Shown here in pieces: positions 35,767 through 45,567 of a DNA stretch of 64,000 nt; position 1 is the stretch's first letter; each line of letters opens with the position of its first letter. The notes under the pieces are model-generated. The model made no database searches and had not been told where the DNA came from. It saw nothing but the letters and a program-made list of their open reading frames with translations. Where the stretch lies: contig JAMPYF010000021.1 in assembly GCA_023700805.1 (NCBI GenBank), positions 1 through 64,000 on the forward strand, in the 5' to 3' direction. Source of the stretch: Sulfuritalea sp. Its GTDB lineage: Bacteria; Pseudomonadota; Gammaproteobacteria; Burkholderiales; Rhodocyclaceae. A program made the position numbers and the translations under genes.

Positions 35767-35862
35767 CGGGGTGTCGGGTGTCCGATTCCCGCAAGTAAAG
35801 GAGGAGGGCCGGCGCTTTTTCGGCCCGGGGGACATGGAGGGAATCGGACACCCGACACCCCG
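35767..35862 (-). repeat. Palindromic element B (inverted copy, different arms)
   Basis: Perfect 24-bp arms, unrelated to those of element A, enclose a 48-base core which on the minus strand begins TCCATGTCCCCCG and ends CTCCTCCTTTACTTGC. The inner hairpin also differs (GGGCCG/CGGCCC). The two conserved strips with changing helices resemble a structured-RNA or hairpin-element signature. Confidence 0.75.
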
Positions 35863-35902
35863 GACGCGCACCGACCGTCGCACCGACCGTGACTGAACAA
35901 CC

Positions 35903-37033
35903 ATGAATTTCGAACTCACCCAAGACCAGCAGCAGATCCGCGACACCTTCGCCCGCTTCTGCGACGAACGCATCGCACCGCAGGCGGCGGCGCTGGACGA
36001 AGCGAAGCAATACCCGCACGCCCTGTTCCAGGAACTGGCCGCGCTCGGCTTCTTCGGCATGCGCTACCCCGAAGAAGTTGGCGGTAGCGGTACGGCGCTG
36101 ACCGAGTTCTGCCTGGCGCTGCAGGAAATCGCCCGCGGCTCGATGTCGCTGGCCGGCGCCGTGGCCATGCAGTCGCTGATGGGCACCAAGTTCCTGCACC
36201 TGCTGGGCAACGAGGACATCATCGAACGCCTGTTCAAACCGGCGCTGCGCGGCGAGAAAATCGGCGCGATCTGCATGACCGAGCCGAATGCCGGCTCCGA
36301 CCTCGACTCGATCGCCACCACGGCGAAGAAGGTCGAGGGCGGCTACGCCATCAACGGCCAGAAGACCTGGATCACCTCGGCGCCGGTGGCGGATTTCTTC
36401 ACCGTCTTTGCCCGGGCTGGCGAGGAAAAGAAGCTGACCATCTTCCTCGTCGAGAAACACTTCAAAGGCCTTTTGGTTGGCCGTGAAATCCACAAGATGG
36501 GCGTCTGGGCGCTGCCGACCTCCGAAGTCGCCTTCGACGAATGCTTCGTCCCCGACAGCCATCGCCTCTCGCAGGAAGGCGACGGCGAAGGCCATTTGCG
36601 CAAGACCCTGGGCGAGATTCGCATCATCACCGGCGCCATGGGCCTCGGCGTGGCGCGCGCGGCGCTGGGCGAGGCGGTGCGCTATGCGGGCGAGCGCAAG
36701 CAGTTCGGCAAGGCCATCAACCGCTACCAGGCGATCCAGATGAAGCTGGCCGAGATGGCCACCGAACTCGAAGCCGCCGAGCATCTGGTGTATTACGCCG
36801 CGTGGCGTCGCGACTCGGGCAAGCCCTATCACAAGGAAGCGGCGATGGCCAAGCTGTTCGCCACCGAAACCGCGGCCACGGTCTGCGACAAGGCCGCGCG
36901 CGTCTTCGCCTCCTACGGCTACGCCATGGAATACCCGGTACAGCGCTATCTGCGCGATGTCCGCTTCACCCTGATCGGCGGCGGCACCAGCGAAATCCTC
37001 AAACTCATCATTGCCAAGGAAGTGTCCTCATGA
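35903..37033 (+). CDS. iaaF: Acyl-CoA dehydrogenase, probable (2-aminobenzyl)malonyl-CoA dehydrogenase
   Basis: A 376-residue acyl-CoA dehydrogenase: ICMTEPNAGSDLDSI and TWITSAPVADFFTV bind FAD, RKQFGKAINRYQAIQMKLAE lies in the C-terminal helical domain, and it ends RYLRDVRFTLIGGGTSE. The catalytic Glu of MCAD-type enzymes (YEGT) is Gly360 here. IaaF of Aromatoleum oxidatively decarboxylates benzylmalonyl-CoA; decarboxylation supplies the alpha-carbanion, so a base may be dispensable. Isovaleryl-CoA-dehydrogenase-type placement of the base on another helix is the alternative. ATGA overlap couples it to iaaG. Confidence 0.78.
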   Translation: MNFELTQDQQQIRDTFARFCDERIAPQAAALDEAKQYPHALFQELAALGFFGMRYPEEVGGSGTALTEFCLALQEIARGSMSLAGAVAMQSLMGTKFLHLLGNEDIIERLFKPALRGEKIGAICMTEPNAGSDLDSIATTAKKVEGGYAINGQKTWITSAPVADFFTVFARAGEEKKLTIFLVEKHFKGLLVGREIHKMGVWALPTSEVAFDECFVPDSHRLSQEGDGEGHLRKTLGEIRIITGAMGLGVARAALGEAVRYAGERKQFGKAINRYQAIQMKLAEMATELEAAEHLVYYAAWRRDSGKPYHKEAAMAKLFATETAATVCDKAARVFASYGYAMEYPVQRYLRDVRFTLIGGGTSEILKLIIAKEVSS

Positions 37034-37431
37034 CTGCATCACAGAGAAGGATAAAAGTCCTGCTCGGAAAGCCCGGCCTCGACGGCCACGACCAGGGCGC
37101 CAAGGTCGTCGCGCGGGCCATGATGGACGCCGGCTTCGAGGTGATCTACACCGGCCTGCGCCAGACCCCGGAACAGATCGCGCGCATCGCCCTCGAAGAA
37201 GACGTCGACGTGATTTCGCTGTCCTCGATGGCCGGCTCGCACATCCCCTTCTGCCGCAAGCTCAAGCCCCTGCTCGAAGCCAACGGCCTCAACGACAAGC
37301 TCTGGGTCATCGGCGGCAACCTGCCGGCGCAGGACCACGAGGCGCTGCGCGAGCTCGGCTTCAAGGGCATCTTCCCTTCGGGCTCGAAGCTCGATGCGAT
37401 CACCGAATTCATCCGCAAGGAAGTGAAATGA
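37030..37431 (+). CDS. iaaG: B12-binding small subunit of (2-aminophenyl)succinyl-CoA mutase
   Basis: A 133-residue cobalamin-binding domain with the base-off motif LGKPGLDGHDQGAK (DxHxxG, His near residue 22), SLSSMAGSH in the loop that follows, and the closing IGGNLPAQD and GIFPSGSKLD. This equals the C-terminal domain of methylmalonyl-CoA mutase as a separate gene. It overlaps both neighbours by ATGA, implying tight stoichiometry with iaaH. In the pathway it rearranges the carbon skeleton of (2-aminophenyl)succinyl-CoA. Confidence 0.8.
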   Translation: MTASQRRIKVLLGKPGLDGHDQGAKVVARAMMDAGFEVIYTGLRQTPEQIARIALEEDVDVISLSSMAGSHIPFCRKLKPLLEANGLNDKLWVIGGNLPAQDHEALRELGFKGIFPSGSKLDAITEFIRKEVK

Positions 37432-39041
37432 ACGCCCCGCAGAAGCCCGTCATGAAGAAAGTCATCAACGAATCCGGCATCGAGGTCAAGCCGCTATACA
37501 CCGCGGCTGACGTCGAGGCCAGCGGCGGCATGGCGATGGTCGGCGAACCCGGCCAATATCCCTTCACCCGCGGCATCCACCGCGAGATGTACCGCAAGCA
37601 GCCATGGACCATGCGCCAGTATGCCGGCTTCGGCAATCCGGCCGACACCAACCAGCGCTTCAAGTATTTGATCGCCAACGGCCAGACCGGGCTCAACGTC
37701 GCCTTCGACCTGCCGACCCAGATCGGCCTCGATTCCGACGATCCGCTGGCCGAGGGCGAGATCGGCCGCGTCGGCATGTCGATCGACACCCTGCGCGATT
37801 TCGAGATCGCCTTCGACGGCATCGACCTGAAGAAGATCACGGTATCGCTGACCATCAACGGCGCGGCGGCGATACTGATCGCGATGTACCTGGCGATGGC
37901 CGAGAAGCGCGGCTACGACATCAAGGAACTGCGCGGCACGGCGCAGAACGACATCCTCAAGGAATTCATCGGCCGCGGCACCTGGATCTTCCCGGTCGAG
38001 CCCTCGATCCGCCTGGTCGGCGACACCATCGAGTACTGCGCCAAGGAAGCACCGAAGTACACGCCGGTGTCGGTCTGCGGCTACCACATCCGCGAATCCG
38101 GGGCGACCCCGGCGCAGGAAATGGCCTATGCCTTCTGCATCGCCAAGGCCTATGCCGACGACGCGATCCGGCGCGGCCTGCCGGTAGACGAATTCGCCGG
38201 GCGGCTGTCGTACAACTTCAACATCTTCGGCAACATCTTCGAGCAGGTCTGCAAGTTCCGCGCCGGTCGCGGGCTGTGGGCCAAGATCATGAAGGAGGAA
38301 TACGGTGCCGAGAAACCCGGCTCGATGTGGCTGCGCATGATCGCGGCCGGCGGCGGCGGCGGCCTGACCTTCGAGCAACCCGAGGTCAATATCGTGCGCG
38401 GCGCCTACTACGCGCTGATCTCGGCGCTGTCGGGCACGCAGACCATGGCACTGTGCTCCTACGACGAGGCCTACACGATTCCGACCGAGTATTCGGCGCG
38501 GATTTCCTTGCGCACCATGCAGCTCTTGATCGAGGAAATGGGCCTCACCGAAACCGTCGATCCGCTGGCGGGCTCCTTCTACGTCGAGACCATGACCAAC
38601 GAGATGCGCAAGAAGATGGAAGAGATCATGGACGAGGTCGATGCCCAGGGCGGCATCGTCAAGATGGTCGCCGAGGGAACCATCCAGGCCAAGGTCTCGG
38701 CCCAGGCCTATGGCATGCAGCGCAAGATCGAATCGGGCGAATTCCGCAAGGTCGGCGTCAACTGCTACAGGAACGAGCAGGAGGAAGACCACCCGGTCGA
38801 GTTCCACCCCTACAACGAGGACGACGCGCGGGTGCAGATCGAGAGCCTCCAGCGCATCCGCGCCGAACGCGACAACAAGGCGGTGGAAGCCGCGCTGGCC
38901 CGTCTGCGCAAGGATGCGGCAGCAGGCACCAACGTCATGCCGGCGCTGGTCGAAGCGGTCAAGGCCTATGCCAGCGTCGGCGAGATGACCAAAGAGCTTG
39001 TCAATGTATTCGGGCGCTACCAGGAACCCATCCGTTTCTGA
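37428..39041 (+). CDS. iaaH: Catalytic large subunit of (2-aminophenyl)succinyl-CoA mutase
   Basis: A 537-residue TIM-barrel mutase subunit of the methylmalonyl-CoA mutase family: TMRQYAGFG (residues 61-69), GLNVAFDLPTQIGLDSD, GTAQNDILKEF, PSIRLVGD (Arg195) and GYHIRESG (His220). Residues equivalent to Tyr89, Arg207 and His244 of methylmalonyl-CoA mutase are kept, so the substrate should have a free carboxylate. This argues against isobutyryl- or 2-hydroxyisobutyryl-CoA mutase. The MeaB gene 9 kb upstream is the likely chaperone. Confidence 0.8.
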   Translation: MNAPQKPVMKKVINESGIEVKPLYTAADVEASGGMAMVGEPGQYPFTRGIHREMYRKQPWTMRQYAGFGNPADTNQRFKYLIANGQTGLNVAFDLPTQIGLDSDDPLAEGEIGRVGMSIDTLRDFEIAFDGIDLKKITVSLTINGAAAILIAMYLAMAEKRGYDIKELRGTAQNDILKEFIGRGTWIFPVEPSIRLVGDTIEYCAKEAPKYTPVSVCGYHIRESGATPAQEMAYAFCIAKAYADDAIRRGLPVDEFAGRLSYNFNIFGNIFEQVCKFRAGRGLWAKIMKEEYGAEKPGSMWLRMIAAGGGGGLTFEQPEVNIVRGAYYALISALSGTQTMALCSYDEAYTIPTEYSARISLRTMQLLIEEMGLTETVDPLAGSFYVETMTNEMRKKMEEIMDEVDAQGGIVKMVAEGTIQAKVSAQAYGMQRKIESGEFRKVGVNCYRNEQEEDHPVEFHPYNEDDARVQIESLQRIRAERDNKAVEAALARLRKDAAAGTNVMPALVEAVKAYASVGEMTKELVNVFGRYQEPIRF

Positions 39042-39065
39042 GCCGCTTCTTAGGACGAAAAAACC

Positions 39066-39915
39066 ATGACTGAACTAAAGCACTACTTCGCACCCACCAG
39101 CCTCGACCAAGCGGTCGAGTGCCTCAAGGACGGCGACGTGACCATACTCGCCGGCGGCACCGACCTGACGCCTCAAAGCCAAGCCGGCCGGGTCAAGATC
39201 AAGCACACGCTGATGAACATCCGGCACATTCCGCAACTGACCGGCATCACGCTGGAAGGCAGGGAAATCCACATCGGCGCGCTGGCGACGATCACCGAAA
39301 TCATGGAGCACCCGCTGGTCAGGCAGCACCTGCCGGTGCTGGTCGAGGCCTGCGACCATTTCGCCAGCGACCAGATCCGCAACGCCGGCACCATCGGCGG
39401 CAACATCTGCAATGCCTCGCCGGCCGGCGACACGCTGATTCCGCTGCTGGTGCTCGATGCCTCGGTCGAACTGGCCTCGATGCCGGAAGCCAAGCTCTAC
39501 CGCCATACCATGCCGCTATCGACCTTCTTCGTCGGCCCGGGCAAGACGCGCAAGTCGCTCTGCGAACTGGTCACGGGCGTGCGCATCCCGCTGCCGGAAC
39601 AGGGCCACGTCGCGCGTTTCTTCAAGCTCGGGACGCGGCCGGCGCTCGATATCTCGACCATATCGATCGGCGTCGCCGGAACGCTCAGGGACGGCGTGCT
39701 GTCCAATGCCAGAGTGGCCTTCGGCGCCGTGGCGCCAACGCCAACTCGTGCCGCGCAGACCGAGCAGGCGCTGGAAGGACAGCGCCTCGACGCAGCCACG
39801 ATAGAAAAGGTTGCGGCCATCGCCCGCGACGAAGTCAAGCCGATCGACGACGTGCGTGCCACGGCGTGGTACCGCAAGGAAATGATCCACAACATCACCA
39901 AAAGGATACTCAGCC

Positions 39916-39932
<17 letters not shown>
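39066..39932 (+). CDS. Molybdenum hydroxylase FAD-binding medium subunit (indoleacetate dehydrogenase)
   Basis: A 288-residue medium subunit of xanthine-dehydrogenase-family enzymes. It begins KHYFAPTSLDQAVECL and has the FAD loop ILAGGTDLTPQ near residue 30 and the second loop IRNAGTIGGNICNASPAGD. The [4Fe-4S] insertion of 4-hydroxybenzoyl-CoA reductase (HcrB) is absent, in line with an oxidative hydroxylase. Position before iaaL suggests indoleacetate to oxindoleacetate. It overlaps the next gene by 17 bases. A segment near its end contains a copy of the dispersed motif. Confidence 0.78.
39725..39746 (-). repeat. Copy of dispersed 22-base motif inside FAD subunit gene
   Basis: On the minus strand: AGTTGGCGTTGGC then GCCACGGCG. 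It encodes the family-conserved V-A-P-T-P stretch but with CCA and ACT codons that the gene otherwise avoids. Confidence 0.5.
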
Positions 39933-40391
<459 letters not shown>

Positions 40392-40395
<4 letters not shown>

Positions 40396-42806
40396 ACGTT
40401 GCAGAAAAGAAAGCCCGGGTCATCGAGCCCGACTCGCTGATCGGCAAGCGCATCCCGAAAATGGATGCCCCCGAGAAGGCCAGCGGCAGGACGCGCTACA
40501 TCCATGACATCAACCTGTCGGGCCAGCTCTACGGCAAGATCCTGCGCTCGGCGCGCATCCACGCGCTGATCAAGTCGATCGACGTCTCCGCCGCGCGGGC
40601 CCTGCCCGGCGTACATGTGGTGATTACCGCCGCCGACATTCCCGACCAGCGCCCGATCGGCGTCGCCAAGGACCACTTCCCATTGAAAGTCGGCCGGGTG
40701 CGCAGCCAGCGCGACGAGATCGCGGCCGTGGCGGCTGAGTCCGAGGAAATCGCCGAAGCCGCGCTGAAGCTGATCAAGGTCGAGTACGAAGACCTGCCGG
40801 TGATTTCTAATCCGGAAGACGCGATCAAGCCCGGCGCGGCCTTGATCCATCCCGAACCGCACGGCGCCGACGGCAGCCACCTGCACCTGAAGCAGGGCAT
40901 GTCGATCGCCCACAAGGGCAAGCCGGACAACATCGCCATGCGCTTCGACTACGTGCATGGCGACGTGGTGCAGGGCGAGGCCGAATCCGACGTGGTGGTC
41001 GAGGACACCTTCAAGCTGCATTACGTGACCCACTGCTGCATGGGCGTCTCGGGCATGATCGCCGAGTTCGACGCCTCGGGCAATGTGCTGATGTATTCGA
41101 ACACCCAGGTGCCCTTCCTGCACAAGCGCGAGTTCGCCGAGTACCTCAACATCGACCCGGCGCGCATCCGCATCATCCAGCCGCCGATCGGCGGCGGCTT
41201 CGGCTCCAAGCTCGACATCTATCCCTTCGAGGTGATCTGCCTTTACCTCGCCCGCGCCGCCAAGCGGCCAGTGAAGATGCTGTTCACCCGCGAGGAGGAA
41301 TTCCTCGCCTCGCCGACGCGCCAGCCGGTGCTGCTGACCTTGCGTTCGGGCTGCAAGAAGGACGGCACGCTGACCTTCCGCCAGGTGCATACACTGCACG
41401 ACAACGGCGCCTACACCTCGTGGGGCGCCACCACGCCCTTCGTCATGATGCAGACCTTCTCCTCGCTCTACCGCGTGCCGCACTGCGACTACCACACGGC
41501 TGCGGTGTACACCAACAATCCTTATGCCGGATCGTTCCGCGGTTACGGCAACCTGCAGGCCACCTTCGCCATCGAACAGCACATGGACATGCTGGCGGAA
41601 AAGATCGGCATGGACCCGCTGGAATTCCGCCTCAAGAACGCCCAGGACGCGGGGGAAGTCACCGGCCAGGGCATGAGCTTCAAGAGCTGCGGCTTCAAGG
41701 ACTGCATCACCACCGCGGCAAAGCGCAGCGATTATGCACGCAAGGCCAGGGAGAACGCCGCCAACCGCGACAAGCCCGGCAATATCAAGCGTGGCATCGG
41801 CATGGCCTCGATGCTGCACGTCGGCGGCGGCGCCAAGATCTACCCCTCGGACGGCTGCGGCACCATCCTCAAGATGGACGACTTCGCCAATGTCACGCTG
41901 ATCACCGGCGCCTCCGAGATCGGCCAGGGTTCCGAGACCGTGCTTTCGCAACTGGTCTGCGAGGAGCTCGGCCTGCCCATCTCGGCCGTGACCGTGGTCA
42001 ACAACGACACCGCGATCACGCCCTGGGACGTCGGCGTGCATGCCAGCCGCACCACCTTCATCGCCGGCAACTCGGCGATCGGCGCGGCGAAGAAAGCCAA
42101 GTCCAAGATCCTCGCCGTGGCGGCGAAGAAATATGGAACCGCCGAAGACGAACTCGACCTGCGCGGCGGCTTCGTGATCCAGGCCGCCAGCGGCGAAGTC
42201 GTGGTCGAACTGTCCAAGCTGCTGCGCAATCTGCACTTCCAGGACAAGGCCGAACTGGTGATGACCACTTTCTACTACGAGCCGCCCAGCGTGCACCAGG
42301 ACAAGGGCTTCAAGGGCGACGTCTCGGCGGCCTATGCCTGGGGCAGCCAGGTGGTGGAAGTCGAGGTCGACACCGACACCGGCATCGTCAGGATGACCAA
42401 GGTCACCGGCGCCCACGACGTCGGCCGCGTGCTGAACCGGCTCGGCATCGAGGGCCAGATCGAAGGCGGCGTGGTCATGGGCCAGGGCTATGCGCTGACC
42501 GAAGACCTGCTGATCCAGAACGGCGTCATGAAAAATCCGAACTTCCGCGACTACAAGCTGGTCACCGCGCCCGAGATTCCCGAAATGGACATCGCCTTCA
42601 TCGAATCCATGGACGGCGAAGGCCCGCAGGGCGCCAAGGGCGTCGGCGAGGCGCCGTCGATCTGCATCGCCGCGGCCACCGCCAACGCCATCGCCAACGC
42701 CACCGGCGTGCGCATGTTCGAACTGCCCTTCACCCCGGAAAAGGTCTACCGCGCACTCCACGGCCAGACGCCGAAGCTGTACTGGAAACCCTGGAAGGCG
42801 GAGTGA
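40392..42806 (+). CDS. Molybdenum hydroxylase Mo-cofactor large subunit
   Basis: An 804-residue large subunit: GKRIPKMDAPEKASGRTRYI at the N-terminus, PPIGGGFGSKLD for the molybdopterin, AGSFRGYGNLQATFAIEQH, and KGVGEAPSICIAAATA carrying the catalytic Glu near residue 750. No Tat signal. It should hydroxylate indoleacetate at C2 to oxindole-3-acetate with water as oxygen source. Closely related enzymes include 4-hydroxybenzoyl-CoA reductase and nicotinate or isoquinoline oxidoreductases, so the substrate is drawn from cluster context. Confidence 0.82.
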
Positions 42807-42817
42807 AGAAAATGCTT

Positions 42818-42913
42818 ACCACCAAGACACCAAGTTCACCAAGAAGCACCAAGGAAAACCATCGAACAATTGCCTTGCTTGGTGCCCCTTGGTGTCCTTG
42901 GTGCCTTGGTGGT
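42818..42913. repeat. ACCAAG-periodic palindromic repeat
   Basis: The gap before iaaL is one long imperfect palindrome: several ACCAAG units at about 9-base spacing on the left pair with CTTGGT units on the right, around a short AATTG centre. The type is seen as a dispersed repeat in many environmental bacteria. It may work as a transcript hairpin between the Mo enzyme and iaaL. Confidence 0.65.
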
Positions 42914-42924
42914 GAAAGGTTTAA

Positions 42925-44118
42925 ATGAAGCGCCGTACCGTTCTCTCCATGGAGCAAGCATTGTCGCTACCGTATGCGACGCTGCGTTTCGCCCAGCTCG
43001 GCTGGCGCGTGATCCGCATCGAGTCGACGCCCAGCGGCGAAGGCCTGCCCGGCGATCCGAACCGCTACATCGGCGGCAAGGTGGTCGATGACGACCGGCG
43101 CACTTATTTCATCGCGCCCAACGTCGGCAAGGAAGCCATCGCGATCAACCTCAAGGACCCGCAGGGCCAGGCGCTGCTCAAGCGCCTGATCGTGGACCTC
43201 GACGTCGACGTGTTCTGCTGCAACACCGTGCCCAAACGCTACAAGCAGCTCGGCATCGATTACGCAAGCCTCTGCGCCGTGAAGCCGGACCTGATCTGGG
43301 CCGGCATCTCGGCCATGGGTCCGGAATATCCGGATGCGCCCGGCTACGATCCGGTGATCCAGGCCATGGCCGGCTACATGGAACTGACCGGCCCCGCCGA
43401 CGGCCCGCCGACGCTCGCCGGCGTGCCGCTGATCGACCTCAAGGCCGGCGACGAGGTCTACGCCGGCGTCTTGATGGCGCTGCTGGAGCGCGCCGAATCG
43501 GGCAAGGGCAGCCGCATCGACGTCTCGATGCTGCAGGCGGCCGCCTCCTGGCTGATCACCACCCTGCCCCTGCTCGACTTCGACTGCGACCCATCCGAAA
43601 TCACGCGCTGCGGCAACGAGCATCGCAAGTTCATCCCGACCAATGTCTATCCGACGGCCGACGGCTTCATCTACATGGCCATCGGCAGCGACGTGCAGTG
43701 GCGCCGCCTGACCGAGATCCCCTGGTTCGCGCCGGTGGCCAACGCCGTGCGCGTCACCAACGAAGGCCGCCACCAGGAACGCGAGGCCATCCACCGCGAC
43801 ATGGCGGCGGTGACGCGGCAACACTCGACCGCGGCGATCGCCGCGGAGTTCGCCAAGGCGACCATTCCTCATGCGCCTATCCACGACATCCCGGCCGTGC
43901 GCGAAATGGCGGCCGTCAGCAGCCGCCTGACGACCACCCGGACGCCCACCGGCAAGACCGTGCGCATGCAGCCGATGGCGGTCGATGTGCCGGGCGTCGC
44001 CACCGAACTGAGCTTCCCCGCCAAATACGGCGCAGACACCCTGGCCGTGCTGCAGGAGGCGGGATTTACCGCGGCCGAGTGCACAGACCTCAAGGAACAG
44101 GGCATCATCGCCGGGTGA
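42925..44118 (+). CDS. iaaL: Class III CoA-transferase, (2-aminophenyl)succinate:CoA type
   Basis: A 397-residue CaiB/BaiF-family CoA-transferase. The catalytic Asp is Asp171 in [14 protein letters not shown], followed by [18 protein letters not shown]. The N-terminal [19 protein letters not shown] and [16 protein letters not shown] match the family's interlocked-ring domain. In Aromatoleum IaaL transfers CoA to phenylsuccinate-type acids. It is preceded by a palindromic repeat rather than another gene overlap. CoA donor cannot be read from sequence. Confidence 0.78.
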   Translation: MKRRTVLSMEQALSLPYATLRFAQLGWRVIRIESTPSGEGLPGDPNRYIGGKVVDDDRRTYFIAPNVGKEAIAINLKDPQGQALLKRLIVDLDVDVFCCNTVPKRYKQLGIDYASLCAVKPDLIWAGISAMGPEYPDAPGYDPVIQAMAGYMELTGPADGPPTLAGVPLIDLKAGDEVYAGVLMALLERAESGKGSRIDVSMLQAAASWLITTLPLLDFDCDPSEITRCGNEHRKFIPTNVYPTADGFIYMAIGSDVQWRRLTEIPWFAPVANAVRVTNEGRHQEREAIHRDMAAVTRQHSTAAIAAEFAKATIPHAPIHDIPAVREMAAVSSRLTTTRTPTGKTVRMQPMAVDVPGVATELSFPAKYGADTLAVLQEAGFTAAECTDLKEQGIIAG

Positions 44119-44175
44119 GCAGCAGAATTCTCAAGCAATCGCAGCACATACAACATCAATCAAGGAGGAGACACC

Positions 44176-45327
44176 ATGCAAATCAGAAAAATCGTACTGG
44201 CGCTTTCGGGGCTGGCGCTGGCCGCGTCCATGTCGGTGCAGGCGCAGGTGAAAATCGGCGTGATGGCATCGTCGACCGGGCCCATCGCCTTCGTCGGCAT
44301 TCCACAGAAGAACGCGGTCGCCCTGCTGCCGAAGAAGATCGGCGATATGAACATCGAATACATCACCTTCGATGATGCCAGCGACCCGACCCAGAGCGTG
44401 CAGCTGGCCAAGAAGCTGCTCGGCGAGGAGAAAATCGATGCGCTGATTGGCCCCTCCGGTTCCGGCAACGCCATGGGCGTGCTGGCCTTCATGGCCGAAG
44501 GACAGACGCCGATGCTGGCGCCGGTAGGCACCTCGGCCGTGGTGCTGCCGATGGACGACAAGAAGCGCTGGGTGTTCAAGACCCACCCCAATGACGACGT
44601 GATCAGCGAGGGCGTCGTCGCCGGCATGACCAAGCGCGGCGTCAAGACCGTGGGCTTCATCGGCCGCGCCGATCCCTACGGCGAAAACTGGTACAAGACC
44701 TTCGTCCCGATGGCCGAAAAGGCCGGCATCAAGATCGTCGCCAACGAGCGCTACAGCCAGAAGGACACCAGCGTCGTGGCCCAGGCGCTGAAGCTCGTCG
44801 CCGCCAAGCCCGATGCCATCCTGGTCGCCGGCGTGGCCGCCGACGCCGCCATGCCGCACTCGCAGCTGACCGATTCCGGCTACAAGGGTCACATCTTCCA
44901 GACCCATGGCGCGGCTTCGAGCGCCTTCATCAAGATCGGCGGCAAGAAGGTCGAGGGCGCGCTGATCGTCGGCCCCCTGCTGGCAGTGCCCGACGAAATC
45001 CCGGACAGCTTCCCGACCAAGAAGGTCACGCTGGACATGGTCAATGGCTACGAGAAGCAGTTCGGTTCCCGTCCGCCGATCTTCGCCGCCGGAACCTATG
45101 ACGCCGGCCTGCTGCTGATCCGGGCCATCCCGGAAGCCGCGAAGAAGGGCAAGCCGGGCACCCAGGAGTTCCGCACGGCGCTGCGCGACGCACTCGAAGG
45201 CACCAAGGAGATGCTGACCTCGCAAGGCGTCATCAACATGTCGGCCAAGGACCACTCCGGCTTCGACCACCGCGGCCGGGTGCTGATGACCGTCAAGGAC
45301 GGCAAGTTCTCGATGCTCAAGGACTGA
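44176..45327 (+). CDS. ABC transporter periplasmic substrate-binding protein (LivK-type)
   Basis: A 383-residue protein with a signal peptide (KIVLALSGLALAASMSVQA) and a type I periplasmic-binding fold: KIGVMASSTGPIAFVG, GPSGSGNAMGVLAF, and FKTHPNDDVISEG. This class binds branched-chain amino acids or aromatic acids. No permease or ATPase gene is adjacent. In this locus it may bind indoleacetate or a related aromatic acid and work with a transporter encoded elsewhere. AAGGAGGAG gives a strong ribosome site. A long hairpin follows. Confidence 0.82.
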   Translation: MQIRKIVLALSGLALAASMSVQAQVKIGVMASSTGPIAFVGIPQKNAVALLPKKIGDMNIEYITFDDASDPTQSVQLAKKLLGEEKIDALIGPSGSGNAMGVLAFMAEGQTPMLAPVGTSAVVLPMDDKKRWVFKTHPNDDVISEGVVAGMTKRGVKTVGFIGRADPYGENWYKTFVPMAEKAGIKIVANERYSQKDTSVVAQALKLVAAKPDAILVAGVAADAAMPHSQLTDSGYKGHIFQTHGAASSAFIKIGGKKVEGALIVGPLLAVPDEIPDSFPTKKVTLDMVNGYEKQFGSRPPIFAAGTYDAGLLLIRAIPEAAKKGKPGTQEFRTALRDALEGTKEMLTSQGVINMSAKDHSGFDHRGRVLMTVKDGKFSMLKD

Positions 45328-45338
45328 TCGCATCGATC

Positions 45339-45368
45339 GCGCCGGCCGCTGCTGCATGCGGCCGGCGC
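45339..45368 (+). terminator. 11-bp GC hairpin after substrate-binding protein gene
   Basis: GCGCCGGCCGC and its exact complement with an 8-base loop (TGCTGCAT), 11 bases after the stop. There is no T-run, but position and stability suggest a transcript end before the oxidoreductase genes. The remaining 190 bases to the next start show no gene. Confidence 0.55.
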
Positions 45369-45567
45369 CAAGCCCGACGGCAAACCCGCTCATGACTCCC
45401 TCCTACCGCATCTCCACACGCTACAGAATGTGGTGGTGCATCACCGCACACAATTCCCGACCATCCCGCCATCACGCAGGATGATGAGCGTTGCGATCCC
45501 TCACGGATCGCTGCTGTGACGGACGGCGCAAGGTATTCACCGCGCCACCAGCACAAAGGGAATGCGG

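Larger units (their letters stand above)
35567..35902. other. Gene-free structured region between iaaE and iaaF
   Basis: The 336-base gap is largely occupied by two inverted copies of a palindromic element (35622-35703 and 35767-35862) with a smaller hairpin between them. Apparent short reading frames here are by-products of the palindromes. No strong ribosome site or promoter precedes iaaF. Confidence 0.65.

Noticed and set aside
35567..35902. Small coding frames between iaaE and iaaF
   Set aside because: They run through the palindromic elements in both strands with mirrored sequence and have no ribosome sites.
36076..36097. Copy of the dispersed motif in iaaF
   Set aside because: It spells the conserved E-V-G-G-S-G segment of acyl-CoA dehydrogenases, so protein constraint is enough; kept only as a weak match.
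37030..39041. 2-hydroxyisobutyryl-CoA or isobutyryl-CoA mutase
   Set aside because: The split layout fits, but the carboxylate-binding Arg (position 195) is retained, unlike in those mutases.
42818..42913. CRISPR array
   Set aside because: The ACCAAG units are only about 9 bases apart with no unique spacers, and the two halves are inverted, not direct.
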